From contig CAZIAK010000008.1 of the NCBI GenBank assembly GCA_964537035.1, forward strand, positions 65,302 to 129,301: a stretch of 64,000 nt of DNA. Reading direction: 5' to 3'. Both the position numbers and the translations under genes were made by a program. Below are positions 37,117-45,707 of this stretch, piece after piece. This stretch comes from CAZIAK01 sp964537035 (GTDB lineage Bacteria; Planctomycetota; B15-G4). Under the pieces are notes generated by a model. The model was not told the DNA's origin. It worked only from the letters and a program-made list of their open reading frames with translations, and searched no databases. The stretch's first letter is position 1, and the number at the start of each line of letters is the position of its first letter.

Positions 37117-38033
37117 CGTAGACCCGACCCTGACCCGTCTTCAGCCATGGCCATGCACTCGCTCTGCGACGTCTTGCCGAAGCGCAGCGGCGGCGTCTCG
37201 TCAGGGTGGGCCTTGAAGATCATCCGGCAGGCCTCGACGCAGTCGCCGCAGCGAATGCACTCGGCGTCACCGTAGCGCTCTTCGCCCGAGTCACCCTCGG
37301 ACGTTCCGGGGATGTGAATCGTCGCGCCCAGGTTCTTGGGGTCAATGTCGACCGGGCAGATCTTCTCGCAGGCGCCGCACTCGATGCAGGGGCTGGGTTT
37401 GTTGCTGAAGACGATGCCGATGGGCGTAGAGCTGGTGACGAAGCGATAGTACAGACCGATCGGGCAGGCCACCCGGCAGAAGCCGAAGCGCCAGATGAAG
37501 GCGTGCAGGAAGCCGCCGGTCCAGAGGGCGACGAACACACTGGCCGTGACGCTCTTGGCGGTGAGGCTTCCCTCGATCATCACCATGGGGTCGACCCACC
37601 AGAGCATGATCGCGCCGACGAAGGTGGCCACGAAGGCCGCGCCGGACAGGTTGTGCAACACCCAGCGCAGTCGCTTGCGCTTGCCCAGATCGACGTCTTC
37701 TCCCAGACGGCTGACGTAGCCCACGGGACAACCCCAGCCGCAGAAGAAACGTCCCACGATCACGTTCGACAAGAAGGTGACGCCCCAGAGCACCGCCACC
37801 GCCACCACGAAGCCCTTGAGCCCGGTGATCAGATCGACCGGTTCGAACATGAGCAGATGATGACCCGCCCACAGATCCACACGCACGAGCCCGGTCAACG
37901 GAACCGCCAACAAGATCATCTGGGACAAGGTGATCACCAGCACTCGCATGACCTGAAACGGCGCGCCACGAGTGGCCACCGCCGACAAGATGCGCAGACG
38001 GTCTTTGTCTTTCAGGACGAGCACGCGAGACAC
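37113..38033 (-). CDS. ccoG: Cytochrome oxidase accessory protein CcoG/FixG-like polyferredoxin
   Basis: A 306-residue membrane ferredoxin. The GTG start at 38033 lies inside the end of the upstream gene (22-bp overlap). Four or more membrane helices carry CGWGCPVG and FCRVACPIG; two [4Fe-4S] motifs follow, CIECGACEKICPVDIDP and CIRCGDCVEACRMI. This arrangement fits FixG/CcoG/NapH-type proteins, and CcoG reduces copper for assembly of cbb3 oxidase. It lacks the C-terminal IgG-like domain of full-length FixG (about 470 residues), so it is a short form. Position within the cco operon supports the call. Confidence 0.85.
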   Translation of the reverse strand: MSRVLVLKDKDRLRILSAVATRGAPFQVMRVLVITLSQMILLAVPLTGLVRVDLWAGHHLLMFEPVDLITGLKGFVVAVAVLWGVTFLSNVIVGRFFCGWGCPVGYVSRLGEDVDLGKRKRLRWVLHNLSGAAFVATFVGAIMLWWVDPMVMIEGSLTAKSVTASVFVALWTGGFLHAFIWRFGFCRVACPIGLYYRFVTSSTPIGIVFSNKPSPCIECGACEKICPVDIDPKNLGATIHIPGTSEGDSGEERYGDAECIRCGDCVEACRMIFKAHPDETPPLRFGKTSQSECMAMAEDGSGSGLR

Positions 38034-38674
38034 TCCGTATGGCTACCAAAGGCCACTCTGGCCAGGGTGATCAGACCGGCAATCACGACGACCGACGCCC
38101 CCACCCAGCGAGTCTGGGATTCGCTCAGTCGAGGGATCACTCGCCGTCCGGCCAGGGCCACGGCGAGCAGGACGGGCACTGTACCCAGGCCGAAGGCCAC
38201 CATGACAGCGGCCCCGTCGAGCGCACTGCCCGTGGCCACAGCCTGGAGCGCCGCCAGGTACACCACCCCGCAGGGCAGCAGGGCCGTGAGTGCCCCCAGC
38301 GCGAAGGGCTGCACCGGCTTGTCCTGTCCCCGAGTGCCCTGCAAGAGCCCCGCCAGCAACGGAGACAACCAGCGGCTGGCCAGGCCACCTGAACCCACCA
38401 GGCCCCGGCGTCCGAAGCCGATGCGCAGGCCGCTGATCACCAGCAGGGCACCCACCAACCAGCCCAAGGGATGGACCAGGGTCGTCGAGAGGCCCAGGCC
38501 CAGGCCCCCACCCATGGCGCCCAAGAAGGCGTAGCTAAAGGTCTTGCCGCTCAGGTAGGCGGTGATACGGCCCGGGCCCCCGGCCGCCTGCAGGGCGAAG
38601 GCGCCGCACATGCCCGCGCAGTGGGCCGCGTTGGCCAGTCCGAAGACGAAGGCGATGGACATCTCGGGGATCAC
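38012..38674 (-). CDS. Sulfite exporter TauE/SafE-like (UreH_2) membrane protein of cbb3 assembly clusters
   Basis: A 220-residue membrane protein with six hydrophobic helices. The first helix carries AFVFGLANAAHCAGMCGAFALQ, a Cys/His motif (HCAGMCG) that is common in the UreH_2/'sulfite exporter' proteins next to ccoI and is suited to copper handling. ALLPCGVVYLAAL is a second conserved Cys site. The C-terminus ends CLACSS, overlapping the ccoG start. It lies 3 bp after the CcoI stop. A role in copper delivery to the oxidase is inferred from context. Confidence 0.82.
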   Translation of the reverse strand: MIPEMSIAFVFGLANAAHCAGMCGAFALQAAGGPGRITAYLSGKTFSYAFLGAMGGGLGLGLSTTLVHPLGWLVGALLVISGLRIGFGRRGLVGSGGLASRWLSPLLAGLLQGTRGQDKPVQPFALGALTALLPCGVVYLAALQAVATGSALDGAAVMVAFGLGTVPVLLAVALAGRRVIPRLSESQTRWVGASVVVIAGLITLARVAFGSHTECLACSS

Positions 38675-38677
38675 GGA

Positions 38678-41130
38678 TCAGTGCTCGGTTCGGGGCAGCG
38701 CTGGCAGGGCCCCGCGGCCACCGGGGACGGAAGCGCGCCCGTCGCCGAACGCAGGCGCAGCGCTGGGCGGCGGCACTTCGCTGGGCGCGGGCACTTCGCT
38801 GGGCGCCCAATCGAGCAGGCGATAGCTGCGCAACGAGACCACAAGACTGGAGACGATCATGGCCACGACCGCCACCAGGGGATGGAGTCGGCCCGTGGTC
38901 GCCAGGGCCAGGGCCACGCCATTGTAGGCCAGGGACCAGAGCACGTTGCCCCGCACGGTGCGGCGCAGCAGCTGCGCCGCATCGAACAGGCGCGGCAGCA
39001 GCTGCAGATCGTCGCTGACCACTTCGATGCCAGCCTGAGCCCGGGCGCTCGCCGTGCCGCAGCCCATGGCCACGGCCACGTCCGCGGCGCGCAGGGCCGG
39101 TGCGTCGTTGATGCCGTCGCCAACGACCAGCACCCGGGCGCCCGTGTCCTGCAGCTCGGCGATGCGGGCCAGCTTGTCCGTGGGCGACAGACCCGGCCGA
39201 CCGGCGAGGCCCAAGGTCGCGGCCATCTCCTGGACGGCTTGCTCCCGGTCGCCCGACAAGATCTCCAGGGCGAGGCCACGGTCGCCGAGGGCCGTCACCA
39301 CCGCGCGCGCCCCTGGACGCAGCCGCTGCTGCACGGCCACCACGGCCTGCACCCGTCCCTCCCGGGCAAAGGCCACCACGCTCTGTCCCGGCGGCGCCGG
39401 CACGCTCTCGGTACGGAAGTCACGGCCAGCTGGGCCACCTGCAGCTCGCTCGTCGCCAGCTGAGCCATCGCCAGCTGNNNNNNNNNNNNNNNNNNNNNNN
39501 NNNNNNNNNNNNNNNNNNNNNNNNNNNNNNNNNNNNNNNNNNNNNNNNNNNNNNNNNNNNNNNNNNNNNNNNNNNNNTCGCCAGCTGAGCCATCGCCAGC
39601 TGGGCCATCGGCAGCTGGGCCGTCGCCAGCTGGGTCAGGCCCGCCAGTCTGCCGCAGCAGTGCAGCTCGAGCCTCGGCTGGCCACTCAGCTCTCAGCCAA
39701 TCCGGGCGGCCCGCCTGGCAGGGGCGATCGTCGACCAGTCCTCGAACACCCGCGCCGGGCTCGACGACCACGTCTCGGGGAGGCGCTCCTGGTGGGTCTC
39801 CCGCGGCGACGGACAGGGCGTGTCCCGAGTGGGCCACCAGCCTCGCCAGGCCATTGGCACCGTCGTCCTGCTCGAAGAGCACCTCGAATCCACGGGCAGG
39901 CTCGGTGAGCGTGCCGGTCTTGTCGAAGACCACGTGGGACACCGCGCCCACGGTCTCGAGCTGGGCCACATCGTTGATCAGCAGGCCGTGGCGGGCCAGG
40001 GCGGCGCGCAGGGCTCGGTAGGCCAGGGGCGTGGCCAGTCCCAGGGCGCAGGGGCAGGCCACCAGCAGCACGGACAGGGCGGTGCGCAGCCCCGGGCCCA
40101 CGCCGCCAGCCATGCCGGAGCGCAGCCCACCCACGATGGCCAAGCTGATGGCCAGGCCCGTGAGCCAGCCGGCCCAGCGATCGACCTGGCGCATCATGGA
40201 CGTGGCCTGGATCGGCGCGTCGAGCAGGCGATGAATGCGGCCCAGGGCGGTGTGGGCGCCGGTACGCAACACCCGGGCCACCAGCAGGCCGTGGCCGTTC
40301 AACGCGCCGGCGGGCAGCTCTGTGCCCTGCTCAACGACCACAGGCTCTGACTCGCCGGTGAGATGGGAGCAATCGGCCTGGCCCTGGCCCCGGGCGACCA
40401 CCACGTCTGCGGGGACGGCCTCGCCGGGCAGCACATGCAGGACGTCGCCCGGGCTCAGCGTGTCCGGGGCGGCGTCAACGGCTGCGCCCGCGCTGTCGAG
40501 GCGATGGGCCGTGGTGGGCAGGCACTCGGCCAGCAACTCCGCGGCGTCTCGACCGTGGGTGCGCGCGTGGGCCTCGAGACGACGGCCAAAGGTGACCAGC
40601 ACCAGCACCATGGTGGCGGTCTCGTAGTAGACCTCCCCTTCTTCGGCCCAGGTGGCGTGAAGAGACAGGCCGTAGGCGGCGAAGGTGGCCAGGACGATCA
40701 GGCCGTCCATGCGCACCACGCCGCGGCGCAGATCAGCCCAGGCGCCGGAGACCAGGGGCAGCCCCAGCAGGGCCAGCACGGGCAAGGCGAAGAGGGCCAG
40801 GACCATGCGGCCCACGTTGCGGATCGCCGCCAACCCCACCTCGTCGCCGGAGGCCTGGTGCAAGGTCTCGCCGTACAGAACGAGACTGAAGGTCATCACG
40901 CCCATGGCCAGGAACGAGGCCAGCAGCAGACGGGCTTCCAAGAACTGACGCGCGCCATCTCGGCCACCGGCCACCGTGGAGGCCATGCGGCAACCCAGGC
41001 AGCAGAAGATCGGCGCGGTCTCTGGCCCCGCCTGCGAGTCGGCGCTCAGCTGGACGGGCAGATCGCAGTGGGCACAACGCTGGGGCGAGCGGTCTGCCTC
41101 AGCCGCCCAGTTCGTCACCAACGGCCTCAA
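38678..41130 (-). CDS. ccoI: Copper-translocating P-type ATPase of the CcoI type (interrupted by an artefactual gap)
   Basis: P1B-ATPase that exports copper for cbb3 assembly. It starts at TTG 41130, 7 nt after GGAG, inside the upstream small gene. N-terminal CAHCDL and CCLGC motifs are typical of CcoI. Later come TGESEPV, CPCALGLATPLAYR (copper site), DKTGTLTEPARG and GDGINDAPALRAADVAVAM. A 100-N gap at 39478-39577 breaks the frame, but 25 bp before it (39453-39477) recur right after it (39578-39602). Deleting 125 bp restores the frame to give 775 residues. A Gly/Asp/Pro/Ala repeat at the gap lies between the DKTGT and GDGIND motifs, in the nucleotide-binding domain, which is an unusual insert. 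Confidence 0.87.
39453..39638 (-). repeat. 15-bp in-frame tandem repeat spanning the gap in ccoI
   Basis: Imperfect units of the type AGCTGRGCCATCGCC flank and surround the N gap and encode Gly-Asp-Gly-Pro/Ser-Ala repeats (PAGDGPAADGPAGDGSAG). The copy number is uncertain because the assembly broke here. Confidence 0.8.
39478..39577. other. 100-N assembly gap flanked by a 25-bp identical duplication
   Basis: Bases 39453-39477 equal 39578-39602. Removing 125 bp returns ccoI to one frame. Because the overlap is inside a tandem repeat, a collapsed or longer repeat is an alternative. Confidence 0.85.
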
Positions 41131-41275
41131 GGAGGAACTCCACCATGTACCAGGCCGAGAAGGCCAAGAACAGCAGCCAGAGGACCTTCATGAAGAAGGG
41201 CATGCGACCGTGGTCGTAGGAGAAGGAGTAGACCGCCTGGTCGTCGCCCTCAGCTGCGGAATTCTGCTCGGTCAT
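41099..41275 (-). CDS. Small single-helix membrane protein in the cbb3 operon
   Basis: A 58-residue protein starting at ATG 41275. It has a polar N-terminus (MTEQNSAAEGDDQAVYSFSYDHGRMPFF) then one membrane helix (MKVLWLLFLAFSAWYMVEFLLEAV) and ends GDELGG. Its start overlaps the end of the upstream gene by 26 bp, and its end overlaps the ccoI start by 32 bp, so it is packed into the operon by overlapping frames. High GC at third positions supports coding. It is similar in size to small accessory subunits (CcoQ/CcoM/CcoH), but I cannot match it to one. Position suggests an oxidase assembly or stability role. Confidence 0.7.
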   Translation of the reverse strand: MTEQNSAAEGDDQAVYSFSYDHGRMPFFMKVLWLLFLAFSAWYMVEFLLEAVGDELGG

Positions 41276-41585
41276 AGCTCTGTTCCTTGTCGAGGAGATC
41301 GTACTTGGGCTGCTCGATGTTTGTGTAGTGACCCTTCAGGAAGCCATAGAGCAGCAGCAAGAAGAAGCCCGCCGCCACGAGCAGGTAGGTGCCCAGGTGG
41401 GCGCCTGCGAAGCGAAAACCCTCTTGGCTGGAGAGGTCGTAGAAGAACTCGTACAGCTTGAAGAAGAAGGCCACGCCAGCGAAGGCGACGATGACCAGGA
41501 AGAAGATCATCCAGCCCTTGTGACTGCGGGGCATGGGCGCGTGGGCACCGCCCTGCTGACCGCTGGTTGCGCTGGGATCGGTCAC
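41250..41585 (-). CDS. Small cbb3-operon membrane protein, possibly CcoS/CcoQ-like
   Basis: A 111-residue protein. The GTG at 41585 overlaps the ccoO stop by GTGA, which is preferred to an in-frame GTG at 41627. Two hydrophobic helices are visible (WMIFFLVIVAFAGVAFFF and LGTYLLVAAGFFLLLLYGFL). The tail GHYTNIEQPKYDLLDKE resembles the acidic C-terminal segment of CcoS maturation proteins (G-F-D-D-L-E-x-P), and the position after ccoO is that of CcoQ. No heme motif is present, so it is not CcoP. Function inferred from operon only. Confidence 0.6.
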   Translation of the reverse strand: MTDPSATSGQQGGAHAPMPRSHKGWMIFFLVIVAFAGVAFFFKLYEFFYDLSSQEGFRFAGAHLGTYLLVAAGFFLLLLYGFLKGHYTNIEQPKYDLLDKEQSYDRAEFRS

Positions 41586-42454
41586 GGGGTCGGCTCCCGA
41601 ACCGGCGGCACCCAGGTGCCCATCCACTGCAGGTAGGCGATGATCGAGAGCGCCGTGCCGTTGGGACCCTTGGCGGCCTCCACGAAGAGGCGCTCCTTCT
41701 CGCCACTCAGGGCCGAGGGCAGGGTCTCTTTCAAGCGGGCCATCTCGGCCTCAGCCTCGGCCTTGGTCTCGAAGACGCCAGGCGTGGGGTAGCTGCGCCC
41801 CTCGTCAATGCCCCCACGGTCAGCCTTGCCGGGATCGATGCTGCGCCGCACCTGCCAGCCGTCCCTGAAGAACCAGGGGAACCTGGGCATGACCGAGCCG
41901 GGCGACGTGTCTGGAGGGTTGAAGAAGTGGGCCACGTGCCAGTCGTTGCTGCGCAGCCGTCCCTCGTGGGTCAGGTCGGGCCCCACGCGGCGCGTGCCCC
42001 AGAGCATGGGACGCTGCAGCGCGTTGTTGTCGTTGGCCGGAGCCAGGACCGGGCCGAAGCGCAACGACTCATTGGCCACCGGCCGCACGTACTGGGTGTG
42101 ACAGTGAAAACAGACCTCGGCGATGTAGGCGTCCCGACCGTCGCGCAAGGCCACGGCGTAGGCGTCCTGCCAGGCGCTCTCGGATGCGGCGCGACGAGGG
42201 TCGTCTTCGGCGAGGCCGGCGAGCTCTTCAAGCGTCAAGGCTGCACCAGCAGTGGGATAGGACTGCCCGAAGGCCACCGGGTAGGAAGCCTTCAGCTCCT
42301 TGAACTCGACCGAGACGTCTTTCGCCAGCTCGACGATGCTCGTTTCGGGGACCAGTCCATCGGTGATCAGGTACGGGTAGACCCCCGACATCAAGAACGA
42401 GAAACCGAAGCAACCCAGCCCGGCGAAGAGGATGACATTCGTGAAGCGATCCAT
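41582..42454 (-). CDS. ccoO: cbb3-type cytochrome oxidase mono-heme subunit II
   Basis: A 290-residue membrane-anchored cytochrome c that feeds electrons to CcoN. The N-terminal helix (VILFAGLGCFGFSFLMSGVYPYL) is followed by a periplasmic domain with one CxxCH heme site, EVCFHCHTQYVRP near residues 113-125, and the CcoO-typical LWGTRRVGPDLTHEG, WHVAHFFNP and SVMPRFPWFF (Met ligand). Start is 1 bp after the ccoN stop and the end overlaps the next gene. Longer than usual CcoO (about 200), with extra acidic and Lys-rich stretches. Confidence 0.92.
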   Translation of the reverse strand: MDRFTNVILFAGLGCFGFSFLMSGVYPYLITDGLVPETSIVELAKDVSVEFKELKASYPVAFGQSYPTAGAALTLEELAGLAEDDPRRAASESAWQDAYAVALRDGRDAYIAEVCFHCHTQYVRPVANESLRFGPVLAPANDNNALQRPMLWGTRRVGPDLTHEGRLRSNDWHVAHFFNPPDTSPGSVMPRFPWFFRDGWQVRRSIDPGKADRGGIDEGRSYPTPGVFETKAEAEAEMARLKETLPSALSGEKERLFVEAAKGPNGTALSIIAYLQWMGTWVPPVREPTP

Positions 42455-42455
42455 C

Positions 42456-43940
42456 TCAGTTGGCCTCCGGATCGACCAGGTCGACGCGATAGTCGTAAGG
42501 CTTGGGCGTTCTGGCTGTCTGCCACATGTTGTAGACGAACAGGATCTGTCCGAGGAGGATCATGCCGCCGGCGAAGGTGCGCACATCCCAGAAGGGCTTG
42601 AGCGCGTTGAGGATGTCAGACCAGGGCGCCAGGGCCATGAACATGTAGCCGTGCATGACGCCCGCGGCGAGCAGGTCCACGAACATGACCACCAGACCGA
42701 TCATGGTCAGCCAGTAGTGCCAGTGGTTGAGCCGCCGGTTGTACCAGTCGTTGCCCACGAGGCGTGGCCACAGCCAGGTCATCATGCCCAGCACCCAGAA
42801 GGCGAAGACACCCATCATCACCATGTGCGCGTGACCGGGCACCCAGTCGGTGAAGTGGATGATCTTCTGCACAGCGAGCGTGACATGGAAGAAGCACTGC
42901 AGGCAGGTGATGAAGTAGCAGACCATGCCCGTGTAGAACCAGCGGATGGGCAGGTTCGTGCGCAGGGCCAGGCCTCGTCCCCACATGGTGGCGAAGAAGT
43001 TCACCACCACCGTCGTGACCACGATCTCGACCGCCATGGTCGAGATGATGGCGCCGTACTGCACCGACATGGGGATCGACGAGAGCAAGAAGTGGTGCAC
43101 GCCGTTGAGCGGGTAGAAGAAGGCCAGGGCCCAGAAGCCGATCACCGACAGGGCATGGCTCCAGATGGGCTTGCGCAGGATGATGGGCACGAAGAAGTAC
43201 ATCAGTCCCCAACCCATGGGCGTGACGAACAGCCCCACCAGGTCGTGGATGTACAGCCCCACCGTGGCGCCGCCCGAGCTGCCCGAGAGGGTCCACTCGG
43301 GGAGCGTGTTGCCCATGACATAGGTCAGGATCAACCAGACGATGCCCGCCGAGAAGTACCACAGCGACACGTACATGCGCTTGAACATCGACTTGGCGAT
43401 GGGCGTCAAGAACTGGATCGCCACCAGCACCGCGCCGAACTCCACCAGGAAGTCGACCGGGATGTAGTTCAGGTCCCACGTGCCAGGGCGGAAGCCCGTG
43501 GGCGTCTCGCCCCACTCGACCGCCTGGGCATAGCCCAGCAGCTGGCCCACGGCGGTGGCCAGGATCAAGAACTGCCAGACCACCAGGATCACCCAGCCCA
43601 GACGATGGCTCGCCACCCGGCGGCCGGTGAGTCTCGGCACGGCATAGTACATCCCGCCGACGAAGGCATTCACCAGGAAGCCGAAGGCGATGGCGTTGGT
43701 GTGCACGAGGCGCAACCGGCCGAAGCTCAGCCAGTGCACGTTCTCAAAGGGATAGGCGCCCACGAACTGCAGCGAGACAACGAAGCCCGCAGTCATGGAC
43801 ACAAGCATGAACAGGCTGGCGAAGGTGAAGTGCCACTTCACCAGGCCCTTGCACACCAGATGGTCAGCGCTCGCGTCAGCGATGATCTGAGCCGGGGGCT
43901 CGTCTGCTGCGTCGCCGATTGGAAGGGTTGTCGAGGTCAT
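42456..43940 (-). CDS. ccoN: cbb3-type cytochrome oxidase catalytic subunit I
   Basis: A 494-residue heme-copper oxidase subunit that reduces oxygen to water. About 12 hydrophobic helices. Ligand motifs in order: RLVHTNAIAFGFLVNAF (low-spin heme His), GLYIHDLVGLFVTPMG and GVHHFLLSS (CuB His residues), and DWVPGHAHMVMMG (heme His pair). This pattern is that of C-family oxidases, known for high oxygen affinity and function at low oxygen. It follows the di-heme cytochrome c gene by 27 bp and precedes ccoO by 1 bp. Confidence 0.95.
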   Translation of the reverse strand: MTSTTLPIGDAADEPPAQIIADASADHLVCKGLVKWHFTFASLFMLVSMTAGFVVSLQFVGAYPFENVHWLSFGRLRLVHTNAIAFGFLVNAFVGGMYYAVPRLTGRRVASHRLGWVILVVWQFLILATAVGQLLGYAQAVEWGETPTGFRPGTWDLNYIPVDFLVEFGAVLVAIQFLTPIAKSMFKRMYVSLWYFSAGIVWLILTYVMGNTLPEWTLSGSSGGATVGLYIHDLVGLFVTPMGWGLMYFFVPIILRKPIWSHALSVIGFWALAFFYPLNGVHHFLLSSIPMSVQYGAIISTMAVEIVVTTVVVNFFATMWGRGLALRTNLPIRWFYTGMVCYFITCLQCFFHVTLAVQKIIHFTDWVPGHAHMVMMGVFAFWVLGMMTWLWPRLVGNDWYNRRLNHWHYWLTMIGLVVMFVDLLAAGVMHGYMFMALAPWSDILNALKPFWDVRTFAGGMILLGQILFVYNMWQTARTPKPYDYRVDLVDPEAN

Positions 43941-43967
43941 GGTTCTCGGCTCGTCGGTTCGTGCAGG

Positions 43968-44918
43968 TCAGCGAGACGCTGAATCGTTGTCGTGGGCGGC
44001 ACAGCTCACCGGATGCGGGGCGACTCGCGTCTCCTCGTCCTGCAGGCTGAGGATGAAGTCGACGATCGCCCAGAGGTCCTCATCGCTGCCATACACCGCA
44101 GGCATGGGCGTCCCGTTGAGGCCGGTGCGCATGCGCAAGAAGATGTCCTCGGGGGTGCTGCCTGCGCGGAAGACGCCAGTGGTGAAGTCGCGAGGCCGCA
44201 CCACGTCGTCCTTCCAGTCGCGCAAGGTGAACGACGACGGGCCGTCGCCGATGCCGGTCTCGCCATGGCAGGCCACGCACTGCGCTTTGTAGAGCTGGGC
44301 GCCGTGGGCGATGGTGTCCTCGTCGGTCTCAGGGCGCTGAGACACGTCCACCGACCAGACCTCCTCGAAGGCATCGAACAAGACCTCTTCTTCGAGCTCG
44401 TCGAACTCCTCCGCCATGACCTCTTCCAAGGTCAGGCCGTCGTCCTCCATCAGGTAGGCCACCTCGTTCTTGAGCAGGCCGAAGCGGGTCAGATAGAGCA
44501 CGTACTGGACCACGTCCCGGCGATGCAGTTCAGACAGGAGCGGGAACGCTGGCATGGCCGATCCCTGCAACCCGCAGGCCACCACGTGGAGCAGGTCTTC
44601 TTCTGTGGGCAGCTCTCCGGAGGGCGTGGAGCGGAACTTGAAGTTGCCCTTCTGGAAGTCGCGGGGCAGGGGGCTGAGCCACCGTGAGGCCGGGCCATCG
44701 CCCTGCCCCGCTTCGCCGTGACAGCCCACGCAGTACTGCTCGTAGACCAGCCGCCCACGGCTCGCCGCGGCATCGGCAGGCCAATCGTCGAAGGTGAGGC
44801 CCTCGGCCTCGGCCACCGGCTCTGCCTGGGGCGGCGCCACGGCCCCCCCGAAGAGCACCAGAGCGCCGGAGGTCAGCAGCACGACGGCCACAGCCAACAG
44901 CGGTGATTTCCTGCCCAT
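43968..44918 (-). CDS. Exported di-heme cytochrome c preceding ccoN (CcoP substitute or electron donor)
   Basis: A 316-residue protein from ATG 44918 (MGRKSPLLAVAVVLLTSGALVLFGG; a GTG at 44939 is also in frame). A signal/anchor helix is followed by two cytochrome c domains with CVGCH and CVACH heme sites near residues 64 and 217. Methionine ligands are likely in SAMPAFP and TPMPAVYG. No CcoP gene with its N-terminal helices lies downstream of ccoO where it is normally found, so this protein may take over the CcoP function or serve as a donor. It is the first gene of the operon. Its linker (EEVMAEEFDELEEEVLFDAFEE) is very acidic. Confidence 0.82.
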   Translation of the reverse strand: MGRKSPLLAVAVVLLTSGALVLFGGAVAPPQAEPVAEAEGLTFDDWPADAAASRGRLVYEQYCVGCHGEAGQGDGPASRWLSPLPRDFQKGNFKFRSTPSGELPTEEDLLHVVACGLQGSAMPAFPLLSELHRRDVVQYVLYLTRFGLLKNEVAYLMEDDGLTLEEVMAEEFDELEEEVLFDAFEEVWSVDVSQRPETDEDTIAHGAQLYKAQCVACHGETGIGDGPSSFTLRDWKDDVVRPRDFTTGVFRAGSTPEDIFLRMRTGLNGTPMPAVYGSDEDLWAIVDFILSLQDEETRVAPHPVSCAAHDNDSASR

Positions 44919-45443
44919 GGTTCGTCTCTCGCGAGTCACAGATACGCAACGTCCCGAGGACTGTAGGACCGAGCGCCCCGCAGCTCAAGACCAAACAGTC
45001 GGGTGATTGGCTCCTGGAGAAAAGGCAGAAAAACTCCTCCTGCCGAGAAACTTCCTGTAGCTGCCGCCGTCAGCTCTTTCGTGGGACGAGAGGTCGGCCG
45101 CCGTGGCTCGCCACCGTTCAGCCTCCGGGTACATGCCCCGAAGACATCCAGACGATGACCCCAGCAACGACCCATCGCCCGACTTCACGTCGAGAGATGC
45201 AGCACCTCGCTCAACGCCCCGTGTGGGACGGGGCTGGCCCCAACCTCCCTGGACAACCTGCGACCGCGCCCCCTCGACTGGCCGGGGGTGGCAGGAGTCC
45301 AACGGGGGCCCGAGATGCAGCTGGGCACGTCAGGACTGGTCTGGGCGGCAAGACCTGCGGGGCCGACCCTCTCCCACGTCTGACACCTCTCTCAGTTCAG
45401 CGCCCCAGCCCAAGCCATGCCGAACCCTGGCCGAACCCTGGCT

Positions 45444-45674
45444 GGTCTGGGCCGGGTCTGGGCCGGGTCTGGGCCGGGTCTGGGCCGGGTCTGGGCCGGG
45501 TCTGGGCCGNNNNNNNNNNNNNNNNNNNNNNNNNNNNNNNNNNNNNNNNNNNNNNNNNNNNNNNNNNNNNNNNNNNNNNNNNNNNNNNNNNNNNNNNNNN
45601 NNNNNNNNNGGTCTGGGCCGGGTCTGGGCCGGGTCTGGGCCGGGTCTGGGCCGGGTCTGGGCCGGGTCTGGGCC
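45444..45674. repeat. 11-bp tandem repeat (GGGTCTGGGCC)n interrupted by an assembly gap
   Basis: Five full units before the gap (45454-45508) and five full units after (45620-45674), plus partial units; degenerate units (CGAACCCTGGC) precede them at 45421-45442. The 11-bp period is close to one helical turn. The Ns at 45510-45609 fall inside, and 55 bp before the gap equal 55 bp after it, so the true number of copies is unknown. Confidence 0.9.
45510..45609. other. 100-N assembly gap within the 11-bp repeat
   Basis: The last 55 bases before and first 55 bases after the gap are identical, consistent with a 55-bp contig overlap as at 1556. In a tandem repeat the overlap is not proof of adjacency. 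Confidence 0.85.
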
Positions 45675-45707
45675 CAGGGTCACGGAGGGCCCAGGCGTGA
45701 GCCGGGG

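Larger units (their letters stand above)
44919..45707. other. Gene-free region (789 bp including gap) upstream of the cbb3 operon
   Basis: No convincing gene. It must hold the promoter of the cytochrome c/cco operon near 44919-45100, but no FNR-type dyad (TTGAT-N4-ATCAA) is visible. The right half is an 11-bp repeat with an N gap. An open frame across it (44903-45700, plus strand) encodes only low-complexity repeats in the 3' half and overlaps gaps, so it is not called. Confidence 0.6.

Noticed and set aside
45444..45674. CRISPR-like array
   Set aside because: Units are contiguous without spacers. It is a plain tandem repeat. No CRISPR array or cas gene is seen in the window.
44903..45700. 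Plus-strand open frame across the 11-bp repeat
   Set aside because: Repeat of length 11 gives artificial open frames in every register, and it crosses Ns. No motif or ribosome-binding site.
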